This document shows, in pieces, positions 34,526-38,816 of a stretch of DNA of 38,816 nt (position 1 is the first letter of the stretch; every line of letters begins with the position of its first letter). Below the pieces are notes generated by a model. It was not told the origin of the DNA. It ran no database searches and saw nothing but the letters and a program-made list of their open reading frames with translations. This DNA comes from Myxococcota bacterium (GTDB lineage: Bacteria; Myxococcota_A; UBA796; JAJRTE01): positions 1 through 38,816 of the forward strand of contig JAJRTE010000146.1 of assembly GCA_024278455.1 (NCBI GenBank). Direction: 5' to 3'. The position numbers and the translations under genes were made by a program.

Positions 34526-36271
34526 ATGCTGGACAAGCTCATCGTGCGCAATTTCAAGGTGTTCGAGGAGGTGGAAATCGATCTGGCCGAGACAGTGGTT
34601 TTCGTGGGCCCCAACAACACCGGAAAGACATCGGCGCTCCAGGCACTCGCCCTCTGGGACCTCGGGGTGAAGCGGTGGCACGAGAGGCGCGGCCCGACGC
34701 CGGCTGCGACCCGCCGCTCCGCCGTGACCATCAACCGGCGGGACCTGCCGGCCATTCCCGTGCCTGAAGCCAACTTGCTGTGGCGAAACCTCCACGTGCG
34801 CAAGGCCACGAAGCCCCGAAAGACCGAGAACATCCGGATCGAGGTGGAAGTTTGCGGGGTCGGTGCCGGCGTGTTCTGGAGCTGTGGCATGGAGTTCGAC
34901 TATGCAAACCCGGAGTCGATCTACTGCCGCCCACTCGGCTGGGCCCGGGGAGACATCCGGAACGCGACACCGATTCCCCCCGGGGCCCTCGACGTCAACG
35001 TCGTCTACCTCCCCCCCATGTCGGGACTCGCTTCCAGTGAGGCACGCCTGGACCCGGGCGCGGTCCAGGTCCGCCTCGGCGAAGGGCGCACCGCCGAGGT
35101 CCTGCGCAACCTCTGTCACACCCTGTACGAGGACGGGAAGGGCCATGCCTGGGAGACACTGCTCCGGCACGTCCGGGATCTTTTCGGTGTACACCTTCAC
35201 GCCCCCCGCTACATTCCCGAGAGAGGAGAATTGGCGATGTCCTATGCCGACCACACCGGGGCGACCCTGGACATCTCCGTCGCCGGTCGCGGCATGCAGC
35301 AAACCACGCTGCTCCTGGCCTTCCTCCTCGGCAACCCCGGTTCGGTACTCCTGCTCGACGAACCGGACGCGCACCTGGAGATTCTGCGGCAGCGCCAGAT
35401 CTACAACGCGATGACCGCCGTGGCGCGCAAGAGTGACGCGCAAATCGTGGCCGCGACCCATTCGGAAGTCATTCTGAGAGAGGCCGCGGACCGGGATGTG
35501 GTCGTGGCCTTCGTGGGAAAGCCGCACCGGATCGATGACCGGGGGTCACAGGTCCGCAAGGCCCTGGAACGCATAGGATACGAGGACTACTTCCTGGCCC
35601 AGCTCACGGGCTGGGTCCTCTACCTCGAGGGCTCCACCGACCTCGAGATCTTGCGCGCATTCGCGGCCACCCTGGACCATCCCGCCGCCGGCGTGCTCGA
35701 GCGTCCGTTCGTCCACCCCGTGCGCAATCAGCCCAACAAGGCCCGGGAGCACTTCTACGGGTTGCGGGAAGCCAAACATGACCTGGTGGGGTTGCTGTTG
35801 ACGGACCGGCTGGAGCGGAAGGACGTTGGCGACGAGCACCTCCGCGTGGTGCAGTGGCGGAAACGGGAGATCGAGAACTACCTCATGTTTCCGGCGGTCC
35901 TGGAGCGGTACGCCGAGAGCCTGGCTACGGGCAAGGGCCCCGGCCCCCTGTTCGAGCAACGTGAAGCCAAGCGGTACGTGGAACACATGCGCGCCTGCGT
36001 GAAGGCGCGCATCCCACCCGCGGCCCTCGAGAACCCGGACGACAGGTGGTGGAACGACGTCAAGGCGAGCGACGACTTCCTCGACCCGGTTTTCGAAGCC
36101 TTCTTCGAATCGCTCGGGCTGCCAAACCGGATGCGCAAGACCCACTACCACAGGGTCGCCGCGTTCGTCCAACCCGGCGAAGTCGGGGCAGAGGTGCGCG
36201 CCGTGCTGGACGCCATCCAGGAGATAGCCTCCCGCGCCGCACCGGTTGGGGGGCCAGCGACCCCCGCCTGA
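34526..36271 (+). CDS. OLD-like ATPase with TOPRIM-like region
   Basis: 581 residues from ATG 34526; the start fits the ABC-type N-terminal strand (LDKLIVRNFKVFEE), and the frame to 34376 is non-coding in look. Walker A is GPNNTGKT (28-35); the signature-like region has AGRGMQQTTLLLAF; Walker B is VLLLDEPDAHLE (about 277) with a switch His in AATHSE. A TOPRIM-like region follows with VLYLEGSTDLEIL and VGLLLTDRLER, then the family's REIENYLMF. The usual DxD of TOPRIM nucleases reads DRL-E here, so nuclease activity is uncertain. OLD-family proteins serve in anti-phage defence alone or with partners (Gabija, Ptu-type); no helicase partner is adjacent. An intrinsic terminator follows. Confidence 0.85.
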   Translation: MLDKLIVRNFKVFEEVEIDLAETVVFVGPNNTGKTSALQALALWDLGVKRWHERRGPTPAATRRSAVTINRRDLPAIPVPEANLLWRNLHVRKATKPRKTENIRIEVEVCGVGAGVFWSCGMEFDYANPESIYCRPLGWARGDIRNATPIPPGALDVNVVYLPPMSGLASSEARLDPGAVQVRLGEGRTAEVLRNLCHTLYEDGKGHAWETLLRHVRDLFGVHLHAPRYIPERGELAMSYADHTGATLDISVAGRGMQQTTLLLAFLLGNPGSVLLLDEPDAHLEILRQRQIYNAMTAVARKSDAQIVAATHSEVILREAADRDVVVAFVGKPHRIDDRGSQVRKALERIGYEDYFLAQLTGWVLYLEGSTDLEILRAFAATLDHPAAGVLERPFVHPVRNQPNKAREHFYGLREAKHDLVGLLLTDRLERKDVGDEHLRVVQWRKREIENYLMFPAVLERYAESLATGKGPGPLFEQREAKRYVEHMRACVKARIPPAALENPDDRWWNDVKASDDFLDPVFEAFFESLGLPNRMRKTHYHRVAAFVQPGEVGAEVRAVLDAIQEIASRAAPVGGPATPA

Positions 36272-36318
36272 TTGCCCCCCCGTCGCCTCAGATCCGCCCC
36301 CGGGCGCATGAAGCGCTT

Positions 36319-36340
36319 GCGCTGCACCAGCGCGGTTTTT
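36319..36340 (+). terminator. Rho-independent terminator after OLD-like gene
   Basis: GCGCTG (36319-36324) and CAGCGC (36328-36333) form a 6-bp GC stem with a 3-base loop, followed by GG and five T. It lies 48 bp after the OLD-like stop. Confidence 0.65.
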
Positions 36341-36344
36341 CGGG

Positions 36345-36365
36345 TATACTTGTTCCAGGCCTGGA
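36345..36365 (+). promoter_or_regulatory. Possible -10 box and palindrome before the MopE/lamin-tail gene
   Basis: TATACT (36345-36350) is a good -10 hexamer; no clear -35 at 16-18 bases because the terminator stem is there. A 12-base palindrome TCCAGGCCTGGA (36354-36365) sits at the expected start and could be an operator, or chance. Confidence 0.35.
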
Positions 36366-36390
36366 CACTACACTTGCGGCGGAGGTTGCT

Positions 36391-38496
36391 GTGAAACGTA
36401 CATGGATGTGGGCTTTGCCCGTTGGCGGAGCAGTGTTGTTGTTGGGCGAACAGGGATGCCCGATCGACATGGATGAGGATGGCTGGACAGCGTGCGGCAA
36501 GGACGAGGACCCGCTCGGTGGCACGTGCGATTGCGACGACGGGCGCAGCGATGTATACCCGGGCGCCGAGGAGACCTGCTACGACGACATCGACCAGGAT
36601 TGTGACGGGTCGGACTGGACCGACTGTCCCGGGGTCCCGGTAAAGGCCCATACTGGGGACGTCGTGATTACCGAAGTGATGCACAACACCAGGATGGTGC
36701 TCGAGACCGAAGGACAGTGGTTCGAGATCACCAACGTCACCCCGGACAAGACGTTCAACCTCGAAGGGTGGACGTTCGGCGACGGCCAGCGTGCCTGGAC
36801 CGTCCCGTTGGGGGAGCCCTACCTGTTGTCGCCGGGCCAGGTGGCGACGGTCGGACCCAACCCGGATTCGATCAACAACGGCCGCGTCCACATCGAACTG
36901 ATCTGTAGCAACCTCTATCTCGCCACCGAGCAGGGATTCCGTATCTCCATCGCGGCCAGCGATGGAACGCCCATCGACTGGGTCCAGTTCAGCTTCGAAC
37001 CCGGCGCGTTCCCCTACCTGGAAGGGCACGCCCTCGCTCTGTCCAGCAACCAGTATTCGGGAGAACTCAACGACGATCCCGCTTCGTGGTGCGTCTCGTT
37101 CGACCCGATACACGCCAGCACCGACTTCGGGACCCCCTGGAAGCCGAATCCTGTCTGCCCGCCCGACGTCGACGGCGACGCCTACACGATGGACGTGGAT
37201 TGCAACGATCTCGATGCATCGGTCAATCCCGGTACTGCCGAAGTCGCCGGGAACGGCATCGACGACGACTGCGACGGGGAGGTCGACGAGGCGCCGAAGT
37301 ATCAGCCGGGGGCGGTGATCATCACGGAAATCATGTACAATCCCTGGCAAACCTTCGACCGGGACGGGGAATGGTTCGAAGTCTACAACACCACCGACGA
37401 GCCGATCGACATGGAGGGATGGAGCGTCGGGGACACCCTCGACACGCCCGACACGCACGTCATCCTGGACAAGGCGATCGTCGAGCCGCACGACTACTTC
37501 GTGTTCGGTGTCAACGAAGACACCACGCTCAACGGGGGCGTCGAAGTCGACTACGTGATGCCGAGGCTGGGCTTCTCGAATGCCTACCATGCGGCGGAAG
37601 GATTCAAGGACCAAATCCGGATCATCTATGACAACACGCTCATTGACGCCGTGGCCTATGGCGACGGGACGTTCCCCGACGTGCGCGGCTACAGCATCAC
37701 CCTGGACGCGGACGCCTATGATCATCAGGCCAACGACATCGGGCACAACTGGTGCCTGGCTTCCAGCCCCATCACCGACGATCCCTGGGTGGACAGCGGC
37801 ACGCCCGGTGCGCCGAACGACATCTGCCCGCCCGACGAAGACAACGACGGCTATCGAGCGGACCTGGATTGCGACGACACGGACGACGCCGTCCATCCCG
37901 GGATGGAAGAGACGGTCAACGGCAAGGACGACGATTGTAACGGCGCCGTGGACGAGGACCCACCCGGGCCGGCAACCGTGGTCATTTGCGAGTTCATGGC
38001 CAATCCGGAAGCCTCGCTGGACATCTACGGCGAGTACTTCGAACTGCTCAACCCGTCCGCCACCTATTCGGTCGACGTGAATGGCTGGACGATTCGGGAC
38101 GGGGCGGGGAGTTCCTTCGTGATCGACAACGGTGGTCCGATGGTGCTGGTGCCGTACAGTTTCACGCTGTTCGCCCGGTCGGCGGAGCTGCCCTTGAACG
38201 GGGACATCGAGCCCGAGTACGCCTACGGCGGCGCCCTGGGGCTGGGCGAATCGGCGGCCGACGAAGTGACCGTGGAGTACGAGGGCGTGCTGATCGACCG
38301 GGTTGCCTACGATCCGGACAACGGGTGGGACATTCCGAGCGGCGCCTCTCTCGAGTTCTCGCCGGACCTGTTCACACGCTACAATCCAGATGTGACGAAC
38401 GACGACCCGGACAATTGGTGCCCCGGCGATGTGGTCTACAACTCCGGGGGAGACCGGGGCACGCCAGGATGGGGAAACAGTCAGTGCTTCCTGTGA
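36391..38496 (+). CDS. Secreted protein with three MopE-motif plus lamin-tail (LTD) units
   Basis: 701 residues from GTG 36391, which has GGAGG five bases upstream; the long frame before it overlaps the OLD-like gene and is rejected. A signal peptide (about 1-23, near EQGC) may be type I or a non-canonical lipoprotein signal. Three units follow, each an Asp-rich MopE-type motif (such as DVDGDAY...DCNDLDASVNPG...GIDDDCDGEVDE) and then an LTD-like beta-sandwich beginning VVITEVMHN, VIITEIMYN or VVICEFMAN, with the typical WFEITN/WFEVYN/YFELLN strand. Calcium binding is likely. LTD domains in secreted bacterial proteins often tether to surfaces or accompany nucleases; no enzyme domain is present. 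The last residues are QCFL. Confidence 0.88.
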   Translation: MKRTWMWALPVGGAVLLLGEQGCPIDMDEDGWTACGKDEDPLGGTCDCDDGRSDVYPGAEETCYDDIDQDCDGSDWTDCPGVPVKAHTGDVVITEVMHNTRMVLETEGQWFEITNVTPDKTFNLEGWTFGDGQRAWTVPLGEPYLLSPGQVATVGPNPDSINNGRVHIELICSNLYLATEQGFRISIAASDGTPIDWVQFSFEPGAFPYLEGHALALSSNQYSGELNDDPASWCVSFDPIHASTDFGTPWKPNPVCPPDVDGDAYTMDVDCNDLDASVNPGTAEVAGNGIDDDCDGEVDEAPKYQPGAVIITEIMYNPWQTFDRDGEWFEVYNTTDEPIDMEGWSVGDTLDTPDTHVILDKAIVEPHDYFVFGVNEDTTLNGGVEVDYVMPRLGFSNAYHAAEGFKDQIRIIYDNTLIDAVAYGDGTFPDVRGYSITLDADAYDHQANDIGHNWCLASSPITDDPWVDSGTPGAPNDICPPDEDNDGYRADLDCDDTDDAVHPGMEETVNGKDDDCNGAVDEDPPGPATVVICEFMANPEASLDIYGEYFELLNPSATYSVDVNGWTIRDGAGSSFVIDNGGPMVLVPYSFTLFARSAELPLNGDIEPEYAYGGALGLGESAADEVTVEYEGVLIDRVAYDPDNGWDIPSGASLEFSPDLFTRYNPDVTNDDPDNWCPGDVVYNSGGDRGTPGWGNSQCFL

Positions 38497-38587
38497 GCAC
38501 CCCCTTCTGTGTCGTGCGCTCGTGAGGTTGCAGGTCGAGTTCCTTGGCGATCTCGCTTCGCGCCGATCTCGACCCGGACGTGGAGCA

Positions 38588-38611
38588 CCCTCTCTACGCG
38601 GCACGAGAGGG
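38588..38611. other. Hairpin between convergent genes
   Basis: CCCTCTC (38588-38594) and GAGAGGG (38605-38611) form a perfect 7-bp stem with a 10-base loop. A second, longer-range pairing GGTCGAG (38533-38539) with CTCGACC (38568-38574) lies just before it. Either may help end transcription, but there is no T-run. Confidence 0.35.
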
Positions 38612-38816
38612 GGCTAGACATTCCCACTGACCAGGCTGAGTTGAACACGGGGCGTTGATGCCGTGCGCCTTGGTGGTGGCGAGGTAGACGCCGATGCCGG
38701 CGAGCGTCCCCAACATCGTGCCGGCGACAACGGCTTTCCCATCCGCCTCCAAGAGCAAAGGTATCCCCGCCCCGACATACCCCCCAATGGCGGTCTGATA
38801 GACAACAAACTCGGCC
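38594..38816 (-). CDS. C-terminal end of an unidentified protein, cut by right edge
   Basis: On the minus strand the frame is open from the window end to TAG (38596-38594), giving 73 residues such as AIGGYVGAGIPLLLEADG and MLGTLGIGVYLATTKAHG. These alternate small residues and hydrophobics like two membrane or packed helices, and G/C dominates the third codon positions as in the neighbours. Similar segments occur in uncharacterised Myxococcota envelope proteins as I recall. The start lies outside. A competing 64-residue frame here (38614-38808) is Arg/Pro/Ser-rich and less protein-like. Confidence 0.42.
   Translation of the reverse strand, partial: AEFVVYQTAIGGYVGAGIPLLLEADGKAVVAGTMLGTLAGIGVYLATTKAHGINAPCSTQPGQWECLAPSRAA

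Noticed and set aside
36145..38604. Minus-strand open frame of 819 codons
   Set aside because: Antisense to the MopE/LTD gene. Val/Asp/Arg-rich repeats in it mirror the Asp-rich codons of the true gene.

Overview
The DNA is GC-rich and bacterial. Several features fit a Myxococcota-like (former Deltaproteobacteria) or similar Gram-negative lineage: two secreted proteins with MopE-type acidic repeats, lamin-tail domains, an outer-membrane beta-barrel, a caspase-like lipoprotein next to an ECF sigma factor, and two sigma-54 activators, one with kinase, ATPase, TPR and GAF modules in a single chain. The lineage is an inference from gene content. The palindrome CTCGAG recurs far more often than composition predicts, from end to end. 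I saw no tRNA, rRNA or CRISPR array.

Layout. 1-2103: the 3' part of a membrane glycosyltransferase gene that enters from the left edge. 2150-2203: a 27-bp tandem repeat. 2240-3832: a HIT-family protein, tail to tail with an HNH nuclease-like protein. 4067-7344: a tight operon of ECF sigma factor, membrane anti-sigma-like protein and caspase-like lipoprotein. 7371-8219 (minus): a small MopE-motif lipoprotein. 8589-14434: an operon of a transglutaminase/7TM protein, a RimK-related ATP-grasp ligase, a TPR protein and an outer-membrane barrel.

14448-26394 (minus) is the most interesting part: vWA protein, Ser/Thr kinase with zinc ribbon, SF1 (UPF1/DNA2-like) helicase, winged-helix plus HEPN-like protein, coiled-coil protein, McrB-like AAA+ NTPase and a DUF2357-like zinc-ribbon protein. 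The genes overlap or nearly touch, so they form one operon. Divergent from it (26778-28412) is a sigma-54 activator with an RtcR/CARF-like N-terminal domain, the expected switch for such an operon. It looks like a biological-conflict (anti-phage or stress) system built around a TerY-P-like vWA/kinase pair with an McrB-like effector arm. Two in-frame TAG codons interrupt it: one between the coiled coil and the AAA domain, which share one reading frame, and one at the Walker B glutamate position of the regulator. The locus is therefore decaying, amber-suppressed, or carries errors at these codons.

28413-34275: a strong sigma-54 promoter (28559-28574) with an upstream dyad (28500-28524) precedes a small acidic secreted protein and a 1616-residue activator (degenerate kinase, AAA-16-like ATPase, TPRs, GAF, sigma-54 AAA+, HTH). 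34526-36271: an OLD-like ATPase with a TOPRIM-like region, followed by an intrinsic terminator. 36391-38496: a secreted protein made of three MopE-motif plus lamin-tail units. 38594-38816 (minus): the C-terminal end of a gene that continues past the right edge.
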